Of a DNA stretch of 33,369 bases, positions 1 through 7,270 are shown in pieces. The DNA lies in assembly GCA_964607165.1 (NCBI GenBank), contig CAZSIT010000027.1, positions 1-33,369 on the forward strand, in the 5' to 3' direction. The stretch comes from DSPP01 sp964607165 (GTDB taxonomy: Bacteria > Zixibacteria > MSB-5A5 > DSPP01). The notes below the pieces were generated by a model that was not told where the DNA came from, searched no databases, and saw nothing but the letters and a program-made list of their open reading frames with translations. Each line of letters opens with the position of its first letter. The stretch's first letter is position 1. A program made the position numbers and the translations under genes.

Positions 1-738
1 GCCACCTACGGCGCTTTTGCCGCCTGCCGGGATTTGGATATGATTCGGGTGACCACCTGCTATTCCAATTTGAACGTCAAAATCGGCGGGGCGCACGGCG
101 GGATTTCGGTCGGCCCGGACGGCGCCACCCATCAGGCCCTGGAAGAGTTCGCCATTATGCGCTCGCTGCCCAATATGAAAGTGATTTGTCCCTGCGATTA
201 CTGGGAGACCAAGAAAGCGACCAAGGCGGCGGCGGAAATCTGGGGACCTTTCTACATCCGGATGGGACGGGAAGATGTGCCGGTCGTAACCGATGAAAAC
301 ACTCCCTTTGAATTCGGCAAAGGTATCGTAATGCGCAAAGGGAACGATTTGGCCATCATCGCCTGCGGAATTATGGTTTATGAAGCGCTTGAAGCGGCGG
401 AAGTTCTATCCAAAGAAGACCACGTCGAAGCGCGGGTTATTAATGTGCACACCTTAAAACCGCTGGATGAAGAAATTATCGTCCAAGCCGCGCGCGAGTG
501 CGGCTGCCTGGTCACCGCCGAAGAGCATCAGATTTACGGCGGCCTCGGTTCGGCTGTGGCGCAGATAACCGCCTGGTATCATCCGGTGCCGGTGGAAATG
601 GTGGCGATGTGGGACCGCTTTGGCCAGTCCGGCAAGCCGGAGGAGCTTATGGTCGCCTTTGGAATGAAATCGACCAACATCGTCGAAAAAGCGCGCAAGG
701 TTTTGCATCGTAGAGACCACAAGGAGAATGGTAAGTAG
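1..738 (+). CDS. Transketolase, C-terminal subunit (5' truncated by window edge)
   Basis: The reading frame is open from base 1, so the gene begins upstream of the window; about 245 codons are visible. The first ~95 residues are the end of the pyrimidine-binding domain, with the family pattern GGAHGGISVGPDGATHQ followed by IMRSLPNM. The rest is the transketolase C-terminal domain, ending in the typical DRFGQSGKPEELM stretch. Transketolase moves two-carbon ketol units between sugar phosphates in the non-oxidative pentose phosphate pathway using thiamine diphosphate. The short C-terminus fits the split (two-polypeptide) form found in many bacteria and archaea, in which case the N-terminal subunit would be just upstream. 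A TTG at 34 is internal to the conserved domain and is not the start. A DXS-like enzyme is less likely because the C-terminal motif is transketolase-like. The gene ends with TAG inside the first palindrome of a hairpin cluster. Confidence 0.9.
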   Translation, partial: ATYGAFAACRDLDMIRVTTCYSNLNVKIGGAHGGISVGPDGATHQALEEFAIMRSLPNMKVICPCDYWETKKATKAAAEIWGPFYIRMGREDVPVVTDENTPFEFGKGIVMRKGNDLAIIACGIMVYEALEAAEVLSKEDHVEARVINVHTLKPLDEEIIVQAARECGCLVTAEEHQIYGGLGSAVAQITAWYHPVPVEMVAMWDRFGQSGKPEELMVAFGMKSTNIVEKARKVLHRRDHKENGK

Positions 739-784
739 GGGCGAATCTTCAGATTCGCCCAGGGTGAACCTCAAGGTTCACCCT
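735..784. repeat. Two adjacent near-perfect palindromes (REP-like)
   Basis: Hairpin one has 10-bp arms at 739-748 and 751-760 with a 2-nt centre. Hairpin two has 11-bp arms at 761-771 and 774-784, also with a 2-nt centre. They abut with no spacer. The unit begins GTAGGGGCG and the pair ends CCCTTAC, resembling the ends of palindromes at 9138-9165, 23396-23421, 23955-23980 and 30698-30721. The first overlaps the transketolase stop codon. Confidence 0.75.
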
Positions 785-788
785 TACT

Positions 789-816
789 GCCCCGTCTATG
801 CACGGGGCGTTTTTTT
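789..816 (+). terminator. Intrinsic terminator after transketolase
   Basis: A 7-bp GC stem (GCCCCGT at 789-795 with ACGGGGC at 802-808, 6-nt loop) is followed by G and seven Ts at 810-816. It is the third hairpin in 80 bases and ends directly against the ATG at 817, leaving no room for a promoter or leader in front of that ATG. Confidence 0.8.
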
Positions 817-828
817 ATGGGAGAAGCT

Positions 829-1992
829 TTGCGCTTAGCGGAGCGGATGTCCCGCTTGGGGACGGAGACCGCCTTCGAAGTTCTGGCCCGCGCCCGCGCG
901 CTGGAAGCGACCGGGCGGGAAATCATACACCTCGAAATCGGCGAGCCGGATTTTGACACGCCGGAATTCATCCGCCAAGCGGCGCAAAAAGCGATGGAGG
1001 ATGGCTTTACGCATTACACCCCTTCGGCTGGTCTGCCCGAAGTTCGTCAGGTAGTGGCCCAACATCTTTCCAAAAAGGTAGGTGTTCCCTACAAGGCGGA
1101 AAATATCGTCATTACCCCCGGCGCCAAGCCGATAATGTTTCTTTCCATTTTGGCCTTAATTGAAGTCGGCGACGAGGTGATTTACCCCAATCCTGGCTTT
1201 CCGATTTATGAATCGGCGGTCAACTTTGTCGGCGGCAAGGCGGTGCCGTATCCTCTGGAAGAAGCCGACGGCTTCAAAATGGGAGGGGAGAAGCTCAAAC
1301 GTCTGGTCACCGACAAAACCCGGATGCTGATTTTGAATTCCCCCCATAATCCCACGGGCGCGGTGATGGGTAGAAAAGAACTGGAAGAAGTTTTTGAAGT
1401 TATCAAAAACCGGGATATCTGGGTTTTGTCGGACGAAATCTACTCCCGCATTATGTACGGCGGCGCTCATCTTTCCATCGCCTCCTTTCCGGGGATGGCA
1501 GAACGCAGCATCGTTCTGGATGGAATGTCCAAAGCGTATGCTATGACCGGCTGGCGGCTGGGCTTTGGCGCAATGCCGGAAAAATTAGCCGCTGCAATAA
1601 CAAAACTGGCCATCAACGATTTTTCCTGCACTTCCGGTTTCGGCCAGAAAGCGATTGAAGCCGGGCTGACCGGCCCGCAGGAGGAAGTGGATAAAATGGT
1701 GGCCGAATTCAAAGCCCGCCGGGATTTAATCGTTGCGGGTCTGAAAGAAATCCCACGCCTATCGATCGCCTTGCCCCAAGGAGCCTTCTATGTTTTCCCT
1801 TCGATAAAGGGTTTTAATAAATCTTCCAAAGAAATAGCCGATTATTTATTAGAGAAGGGAGGAGTCGCCTGTCTCTCCGGCACCGCCTTTGGCAAATTTG
1901 GGGAAGGATATATACGCTTTTCATACGCCAATTCGCTGAAAAACATTCAAAAAGCTCTGGAGAAAATCAAAACCGCTTTAGCTGCGCTTTGA
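829..1992 (+). CDS. Class I/II PLP-dependent aminotransferase (aspartate/alanine type)
   Basis: A 387-residue fold-type I aminotransferase that moves an amino group between an amino acid and a 2-oxo acid in the cytoplasm. Visible landmarks, counted from the TTG at 829: the EIGEPDFDTP substrate-loop motif, NPTG at 174-177, Asp202 in SDEIY (binds the PLP ring nitrogen), Lys235 in MSKAYAMTGW (Schiff-base lysine) and Arg363 in YIRFSYA (substrate carboxylate). I chose TTG 829 because GGGAG lies 5 bases upstream and family members often begin with RLAERMSRLGTE. ATG 817 is in frame but sits directly on a terminator T-tract with no ribosome site. Substrate specificity cannot be read from the sequence. 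It heads a run of overlapping murein-peptide genes, so alanine, glutamate or aspartate conversion is plausible. Its stop overlaps the next start by 4 bases (TTGA). Confidence 0.9.
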   Translation: MRLAERMSRLGTETAFEVLARARALEATGREIIHLEIGEPDFDTPEFIRQAAQKAMEDGFTHYTPSAGLPEVRQVVAQHLSKKVGVPYKAENIVITPGAKPIMFLSILALIEVGDEVIYPNPGFPIYESAVNFVGGKAVPYPLEEADGFKMGGEKLKRLVTDKTRMLILNSPHNPTGAVMGRKELEEVFEVIKNRDIWVLSDEIYSRIMYGGAHLSIASFPGMAERSIVLDGMSKAYAMTGWRLGFGAMPEKLAAAITKLAINDFSCTSGFGQKAIEAGLTGPQEEVDKMVAEFKARRDLIVAGLKEIPRLSIALPQGAFYVFPSIKGFNKSSKEIADYLLEKGGVACLSGTAFGKFGEGYIRFSYANSLKNIQKALEKIKTALAAL

Positions 1993-3425
1993 AAAGACTT
2001 CTCCTCGTTTTCCTGTTAATAGGGGGAGAGACAGAAGCCCAAAGCTTTTCAGCTTTGGCGGACACAACTTTTTCCTCTTCTGCATTCAAAAAAACCAAAG
2101 TCGCCGCTGCCTTCTTTTCGCTGTCGGAAGGTATCTCGATCTATTCTAAGAATCTGGCCGTGCCGATGGTTCCGGCTTCCAACGCCAAGCTGGCCACCTC
2201 GGCGGCCGCCCTCCATTTCTTGAAACCGGATTTTCGCTTTGAGACCTCCTTTTGGATAAAAAGGGAAGAGGAGGGGGATTCCGCTCTTTCCGTTTTGGTT
2301 TTAAAAGGCACGGGTGACCCGTCGATTTCCGGACGGGATCGTCCGAGCCCATATGAGATTCTGGAGTTCTGGGCCGATTCGCTGGCCGACCGAGGTGTCA
2401 AAAAAATCGGCCATCTTGTTTTGGACAACCGCTACTTTGAAGGCCCCGCCATCCAGCCGAGCTGGCAGGGGAAAGACCTTTCCTTTTGGTATGCGGCGCA
2501 AACTTCTGCTCTTTCTTTTGAAGATAATTGCGTTAAATTAAGATTCTACCCCGGCTCCAAGGTGGGTCGTCCGGCCAAAATCGTTCTAGAACCGGATTTC
2601 GGATATTTGAAAGTGATTAACAGATCCCGCACCGGCTCCCGGGGCAGCGCTTATACGCTGGACGAAGATTACCACCGAAAACCGGGCACCAATACCGTGA
2701 CTTTCTTTGGTAAAATTCCCCTATCCGATACCGGCCGCTCCGATGATGTAACCGTTCACGAGCCGGCTCTATATTTAGCGCACACGCTGCGCGAAATCTG
2801 GAAAAGAAAAGGAATAATCGTCAGTTCTCCGGCCATCTATTGGGAAAGCTCCGGTTTGATAGAGGATAGCTTGAAAAAGCTTTTTGTCTGGCGTTCCGAT
2901 TCACTCTCCAACATTTTAAAAGTGGTGAACAAGAATAGCCAGAATTTTTACGCCGAGCAGATTTTAAAAACGATTGGAAAAGAAATTGAGGGAAAAGGAA
3001 GCTTCGAAGCCGGTTTAGCCGTTGCGGCTCGTTTTTTGCAGCAGGCCGGGCTTTCCCAATCCGACTTCTATATGGCCGATGGCTGCGGTCTTTCCGATAA
3101 AAATCGCTTTACACCCGCCGGATTTATCAAGCTGCTTAGATTTATGTGCGATTCCCCTCTCTTTCCATATTATTACGAATCGATGGCCATTCCCGGCGTT
3201 GACCGTTCCGTCCGTAATCGAATGAAGAAAGACTCCTTGTCGGTTAACTTCCGCGTTAAAACCGGCCTGGTTAACGGCAGCCGTACGCTTTCCGGTTATT
3301 TCAAATCCAAAAGCGGCAAGCTCTACTGCTTTTCCATCTTGGTGAATGGGTCGAAGTTAAACAGGCAGCTCGTTGACAATGCGGTAGACCGACTCTGTCT
3401 GGCTGCGGCTAAAATGCTGCCTTGA
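1989..3425 (+). CDS. dacB: D-alanyl-D-alanine carboxypeptidase/endopeptidase, PBP4 family
   Basis: A 478-residue serine peptidase of family S13 that removes the terminal D-Ala from pentapeptides or cuts D,D cross-links in peptidoglycan outside the cytoplasmic membrane. All three penicillin-binding motifs are present: S64-N-A-K67 (in PASNAKLAT, nucleophile and base), S317-Q-N319 and K424-T-G426. A hydrophobic N-terminus (about residues 4-12) with a possible cut after EAQ suggests export. The length matches PBP4, including the inserted domain between the first and second motifs. The TTG start is embedded in the upstream TGA (TTGA, 4-base overlap). It would feed shortened peptides and free D-Ala to the racemase and LD-carboxypeptidase encoded downstream. 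Confidence 0.92.
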   Translation: MKRLLLVFLLIGGETEAQSFSALADTTFSSSAFKKTKVAAAFFSLSEGISIYSKNLAVPMVPASNAKLATSAAALHFLKPDFRFETSFWIKREEEGDSALSVLVLKGTGDPSISGRDRPSPYEILEFWADSLADRGVKKIGHLVLDNRYFEGPAIQPSWQGKDLSFWYAAQTSALSFEDNCVKLRFYPGSKVGRPAKIVLEPDFGYLKVINRSRTGSRGSAYTLDEDYHRKPGTNTVTFFGKIPLSDTGRSDDVTVHEPALYLAHTLREIWKRKGIIVSSPAIYWESSGLIEDSLKKLFVWRSDSLSNILKVVNKNSQNFYAEQILKTIGKEIEGKGSFEAGLAVAARFLQQAGLSQSDFYMADGCGLSDKNRFTPAGFIKLLRFMCDSPLFPYYYESMAIPGVDRSVRNRMKKDSLSVNFRVKTGLVNGSRTLSGYFKSKSGKLYCFSILVNGSKLNRQLVDNAVDRLCLAAAKMLP

Positions 3426-4588
3426 TGAATCGTCAAAACAGTTGCGGCCGCCCCAGTTTTCTTACGGTCGATTTGGACCGGTTGGCCGCCAATATTCGCA
3501 TCATCAAAAGACAAATAGAAAAATCGGTCGAGTTGATGGTCGTGGTGAAAGCCGAGGCTTATGGTCACGGAGCTTTACCTGTAGCTAAAGTCTCTTTGCG
3601 AGAAGGCGCCACCTCGCTTGGAGTTGCGATAGTAGAAGAAGGCATTGCCCTACGCAAAGCTGGATTGAAAGTTCCAATTGTCGTCTTTTATCCCGATTTT
3701 TCCCCACGCGCCCCACTTTTTGCCCGCTACGATTTAATTCCAACTATTATCGATGAGAAATTTGGTAAAGCTTATGTAAACGCCTGCCGAAGGCAACGCA
3801 AAAAGAGGGCTCCTTTTGTTGTTAAGATCGAAACCGGACTGAATCGGTATGGAATTGCCGCTGAAGATGCTTTGAAGTTAACCCACTCTCTTCTGCAATT
3901 CAAAGGCGCCGAGCTCTGGGAGCTTTCTTCTCATCTGGCTACGGCAAGTGAGGAAGAAATTGAGTTTGCCCGCTTGCAGGTAAAACGATTGAAAGAAGCC
4001 AAAGAGCTTTTCGAAAAGGCCGGTATTTTTCCCCGCTATGTAAGCATCGCCAACAGCGGGGCGGTCCTGGACTTGCCGGAATCATATTTCAATTTGGTGC
4101 GGGTAGGTGTTCTGCTTTTCGGCTACCCCTCCAAAACGGTGGCTGGAAGTTCATTGCCCGCTCGGCCGGTAATGTCCTTGGAGAGCCGGATTGCCCAGCT
4201 CAAACTCATAGAAGCGGATGAAACCGTGAGTTACGGCCGAGAATTTACGGCACGGGGCCAGCGGTTGATAGCCACCCTCCCTCTCGGTTTTTCCGATGGC
4301 TATCCCCGGCACTTGGGCAATAAGGGTTGGGTTTTAGTTCGCGGACAGCGAGCGCCGGTAGTCGGACGAATAGCGATGGATGCTACAATGATTGACGTTA
4401 CGGATGTGCAAGGGGTCAAAGCTGGCGACCGTGTTGTTTTGTTGGGAGAAATGGGGAAGGAAAAAATCACTGCCGAAGATTTGGCACATTGGATTGATAC
4501 TTCTCCCTATGAAATAATCACCCGTATGGGCACTCGCCTGCCGATTGAATACACCGGCAAAGCTGCTCGTCTGCTAAAGTTGAAATGA
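3425..4588 (+). CDS. alr: Alanine racemase
   Basis: A PLP enzyme that interconverts L- and D-alanine. The protein is 387 residues from ATG 3425, which overlaps the upstream TGA by one base (TGATG); an in-frame TTG at 3422 is less likely. The PLP lysine is Lys42 in VVKAEAYGHG. The usual Asn of KANAYGHG is Glu here, a mild variation. The second catalytic base is Tyr270 in VSYGREFTA. The C-terminal domain carries GRIAMDATMIDVTD, the family signature around the substrate-binding Met. In this operon the enzyme could act in the catabolic direction, turning D-Ala released by DacB or LdcA into L-Ala. An anabolic role supplying D-Ala for the wall cannot be excluded without knowing whether the genome has a second alr. 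Confidence 0.95.
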   Translation: MNRQNSCGRPSFLTVDLDRLAANIRIIKRQIEKSVELMVVVKAEAYGHGALPVAKVSLREGATSLGVAIVEEGIALRKAGLKVPIVVFYPDFSPRAPLFARYDLIPTIIDEKFGKAYVNACRRQRKKRAPFVVKIETGLNRYGIAAEDALKLTHSLLQFKGAELWELSSHLATASEEEIEFARLQVKRLKEAKELFEKAGIFPRYVSIANSGAVLDLPESYFNLVRVGVLLFGYPSKTVAGSSLPARPVMSLESRIAQLKLIEADETVSYGREFTARGQRLIATLPLGFSDGYPRHLGNKGWVLVRGQRAPVVGRIAMDATMIDVTDVQGVKAGDRVVLLGEMGKEKITAEDLAHWIDTSPYEIITRMGTRLPIEYTGKAARLLKLK

Positions 4589-5349
4589 AAGGTTTAGTCA
4601 AAATCCCCGTCGCCGATTTGCGCCTCGAACCGAATTTTAACTCCGAGCGCGTAAGCCAGGCTCTGTTCAATACGCCGGTCGAACTGGGCGAGGAGAAAGA
4701 AAATTATATTTCAGCCACTTTGTCCGATGGCTATCGGGGCTGGATATACAAAAATCATTTGGCCTATCCATTCAATGCAGGTGCTTCAGTTGCCAATTTG
4801 AAGGTCGCTGTTCCATTTCTTCCCGTCTGTTCATCCAACAAAAAAACCAAAGTTTCGGTTCTCCCTTTTAATACATCCATAAGGATTTTCAAAAAGGCGG
4901 GTGATTGGTTTCAAATCGGTTCTGACGGTACAGTGCTTGGTTGGGCTAAAAAAGATGGGGTCTTGGAAATAAAGAAAATAAAGTTTTCTGTTCTCGGCTT
5001 AATCAAAAGAAGTATGGAGTTTTTGGGCACGCCCTATTTGTGGGGCGGAATTTCCTCCTTCGGCTTCGATTGCTCCGGTTTTTTGTTTACCCTTTTTGAC
5101 TATTTTGGTAAAAACATTCCACGCGATACCTCTGAACAGATTAAGATGGGGGAAGAAATTCCGTTTGCGAAAATTAAAGCCGGTGACCTGCTCTTTTTCC
5201 CCGGCCACGTTGCTTTGTATGCGGGCAAAAACAAAATCCTGCACGCCAATTTGTGGGGAGGGGGTGTGGCTCTTGACTCCATCGGGAAAGGTGAAAAAAA
5301 TTACAACCCCGTTATTGAAAAACTCACCAGCGTTCGGCGAGTCAGATGA
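4585..5349 (+). CDS. SH3b-NlpC/P60 murein-peptide endopeptidase (YkfC-like)
   Basis: A 254-residue cysteine peptidase with two bacterial SH3 domains (about 1-60 and 72-130) and a C-terminal NlpC/P60 domain (about 135-254). The catalytic set is visible: Cys163 in FDCSGF, His208 in GHVALYAG and His220 in ILHAN. The 12-residue spacing of the two histidines matches the Cys-His-His arrangement of the gamma-D-glutamyl-diamino acid peptidase YkfC. No signal peptide is seen, so it probably acts in the cytoplasm on L-Ala-gamma-D-Glu-diamino acid peptides rather than on the wall. It starts by ATGA overlap with alr and ends by ATGA overlap with the LD-carboxypeptidase. Exact cleavage specificity is inferred from family and neighbours. 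Confidence 0.88.
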   Translation: MKGLVKIPVADLRLEPNFNSERVSQALFNTPVELGEEKENYISATLSDGYRGWIYKNHLAYPFNAGASVANLKVAVPFLPVCSSNKKTKVSVLPFNTSIRIFKKAGDWFQIGSDGTVLGWAKKDGVLEIKKIKFSVLGLIKRSMEFLGTPYLWGGISSFGFDCSGFLFTLFDYFGKNIPRDTSEQIKMGEEIPFAKIKAGDLLFFPGHVALYAGKNKILHANLWGGGVALDSIGKGEKNYNPVIEKLTSVRRVR

Positions 5350-6272
5350 AGCCGGTAAAGCCGAAAGCCCTTTTTCCCGGTGCCACCATCGGTATCGTTG
5401 CTCCTGCTTCGTGGGCTAAAGATGCTAAACTGCACAGGGGCTTGAAGTGGCTTGTGAAGTCCGGCTTCAAAACAAAATTGTTTTTGTCTCCCAAGCAAAA
5501 ATACGGCTACCTTTCCGGGCCGGACGAAATCCGTGCCCGGCTTTTTAATCAGGCCTTTGCCGACAAAGCCGTTGATGCCATCATTTGCGCCCGCGGCGGC
5601 TACGGTTCCCTGCGGATTCTGGATAAAATCGACTACAATTTGATTCGTAAGAACCCCAAAATCTTTGTAGGTTTTTCGGACATCACCGCTCTGCATCTGT
5701 CCATCTATAAAAAAACCGGGCTTTGCACGTTCCACGGCCCAATGGTCGCAGATTTTGGCACCACCTACAATCGTCAAAATCTTTTGCAAATCTTGACTTC
5801 AAAAAAACCTCATGGGGCAATTCCTTTTCCAAAGAGAATGCGACCGAAATTCTTGCGTCCCGGAGTTGCCACCGGCCCTCTTTTGGGGGGCAATCTTTCG
5901 TTGATTGCCAAGCTCTGCGGCACGCCCTTTATGCCGTCATTTAAAGGGGCGATTCTTTTTCTCGAAGACACCGGCGAATACCCGTACCGGATCGATGGAT
6001 ATTTAGCTCAACTTTGTTTGACAGGAATCTTGAACCAGATTGCCGGATTAATCCTGGCAGAATTTACGGATACGATTCGCCCCAAGAAGGACGGTTTCAC
6101 CTTGCCGCTAAATACAATATTCAAAGAATACTTCGGCAAAACTCCATTTCCCATAGCGCTGAATTTTCCTTTCGGTCATTCCGCCAATAAGTTTACTTTG
6201 CCTTTGGGGGCGCGCGCCACTCTTGACTCCAGAAGCCGAGGATTAATTTTAGAGGAAGCGGGTGTTCAATGA
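5346..6272 (+). CDS. ldcA: LD-carboxypeptidase (murein tetrapeptide carboxypeptidase)
   Basis: A 308-residue S66-family serine peptidase that removes the terminal D-Ala from L-Ala-D-Glu-diamino acid-D-Ala tetrapeptides in the cytoplasm. The Ser-Glu-His triad is complete: Ser111 in GFSDITALH, Glu207 in FLEDTGE and His278 in FPFGHS. The N-terminal GIVAPAS and the ARGGYGS loop are family hallmarks. There is no signal peptide, as expected for LdcA. Its product is the substrate of the NlpC/P60 peptidase encoded just upstream. MccF-type immunity proteins share this fold, but the recycling neighbours favour LdcA. Both junctions are ATGA overlaps. Confidence 0.93.
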   Translation: MKPVKPKALFPGATIGIVAPASWAKDAKLHRGLKWLVKSGFKTKLFLSPKQKYGYLSGPDEIRARLFNQAFADKAVDAIICARGGYGSLRILDKIDYNLIRKNPKIFVGFSDITALHLSIYKKTGLCTFHGPMVADFGTTYNRQNLLQILTSKKPHGAIPFPKRMRPKFLRPGVATGPLLGGNLSLIAKLCGTPFMPSFKGAILFLEDTGEYPYRIDGYLAQLCLTGILNQIAGLILAEFTDTIRPKKDGFTLPLNTIFKEYFGKTPFPIALNFPFGHSANKFTLPLGARATLDSRSRGLILEEAGVQ

Positions 6273-7270
6273 AACAACTGGAATGGGAATCTTACTTTCT
6301 CAAGCTCAAATATCCCTTCCGTTTATCCCGCTCGGTTATCGACCAGCGGGAAGTAATCTTTGTTCGCTTTGGCAAGGGAATTGGAGAAGCTTCCTATTCC
6401 GCCTACTACGGCGAAACGCGCGAAAAAGTAATAGAAACTATAGAAAGTGTAGAGGGCAAACTTTCCGAAAATCCGCTTGATGTTGAAAACAATCGTTCAA
6501 TTATTGGCGAATTAGCAAGCGAAACGAAATCAGCCCAGGCGGCCTTGGAGATTGCTCTTTTGGACAACGCCGCCCAGGCGCTTGGCCGCCCCCTTTACGC
6601 TTACTTGGGCTTGCCCAAGCCGCAGTCGATAAGAACTACAATGACAATTGCTCTTGCCGAGCCGGATAAAATGGCCGAACGCGCCAAAGAAGCCGCCGCC
6701 TTTTCAGCATTAAAGTTAAAAGTCGGAGTGGAAGGCGATATTGAACGGATAGAGGCGGTGCGAAAGGTAACTTCCCAACCTATTCGGGTGGATGCCAATG
6801 GCGGCTGGACGGTTGATGTTGCGATTGAAAAAATCAAACAGCTGAAATCTCTCGGAGTGGAGTTTGTCGAACAACCGCTCGCTAAAAATGACATTGAAGG
6901 ATACAAAAAACTTTCCAAAGAATCGGCCCTGCCGATTTGGGTGGATGAATCAGTTATTACTTCAGACGACTTGAGAAAACTGAAAGGTCTGGTCTCCGGT
7001 GTTGTCTTAAAAATCCAAAAAATGGGAGGTGTAAAACCAGCCCTGGAAATCGCCTATTTAGCGCGGGCTATGGGAATGGGCGTTATGCTGGGCTGTATGG
7101 TGGAATCTTCGGTCGGCATTGCCGCCGGTTGCCACATCGCCTCCGTCTGCGATTATATTGACCTGGATGGAAATCTGCTCGTTACCAACGACCCCTATGA
7201 AGGCTTGGTTTTATCCGGTGGCAGCTGGCAACTGCCGGAAGGATTTGGATTAGGAGTAAAAAAGAAGTGA
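6269..7270 (+). CDS. L-Ala-D/L-Glu epimerase, enolase superfamily
   Basis: A 333-residue muconate-lactonizing subgroup enzyme. Visible catalytic and metal residues: Lys149 and Lys151 (LKLKVG), metal ligands Asp175 (VDANGGW), Glu201 (VEQP) and Asp226 (VDES), and Lys248 (LKIQKMGG) on the other face. The late CMVESSVG and DLDGN motifs are typical of dipeptide epimerases. The enzyme would convert L-Ala-D-Glu, released by the NlpC/P60 peptidase, to L-Ala-L-Glu, which ordinary dipeptidases can split. Bacillus YkfB and E. coli YcjG are the characterised relatives. Specificity within the superfamily cannot be proven from sequence alone, but the operon strongly supports this call. Confidence 0.9.
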   Translation: MKQLEWESYFLKLKYPFRLSRSVIDQREVIFVRFGKGIGEASYSAYYGETREKVIETIESVEGKLSENPLDVENNRSIIGELASETKSAQAALEIALLDNAAQALGRPLYAYLGLPKPQSIRTTMTIALAEPDKMAERAKEAAAFSALKLKVGVEGDIERIEAVRKVTSQPIRVDANGGWTVDVAIEKIKQLKSLGVEFVEQPLAKNDIEGYKKLSKESALPIWVDESVITSDDLRKLKGLVSGVVLKIQKMGGVKPALEIAYLARAMGMGVMLGCMVESSVGIAAGCHIASVCDYIDLDGNLLVTNDPYEGLVLSGGSWQLPEGFGLGVKKK

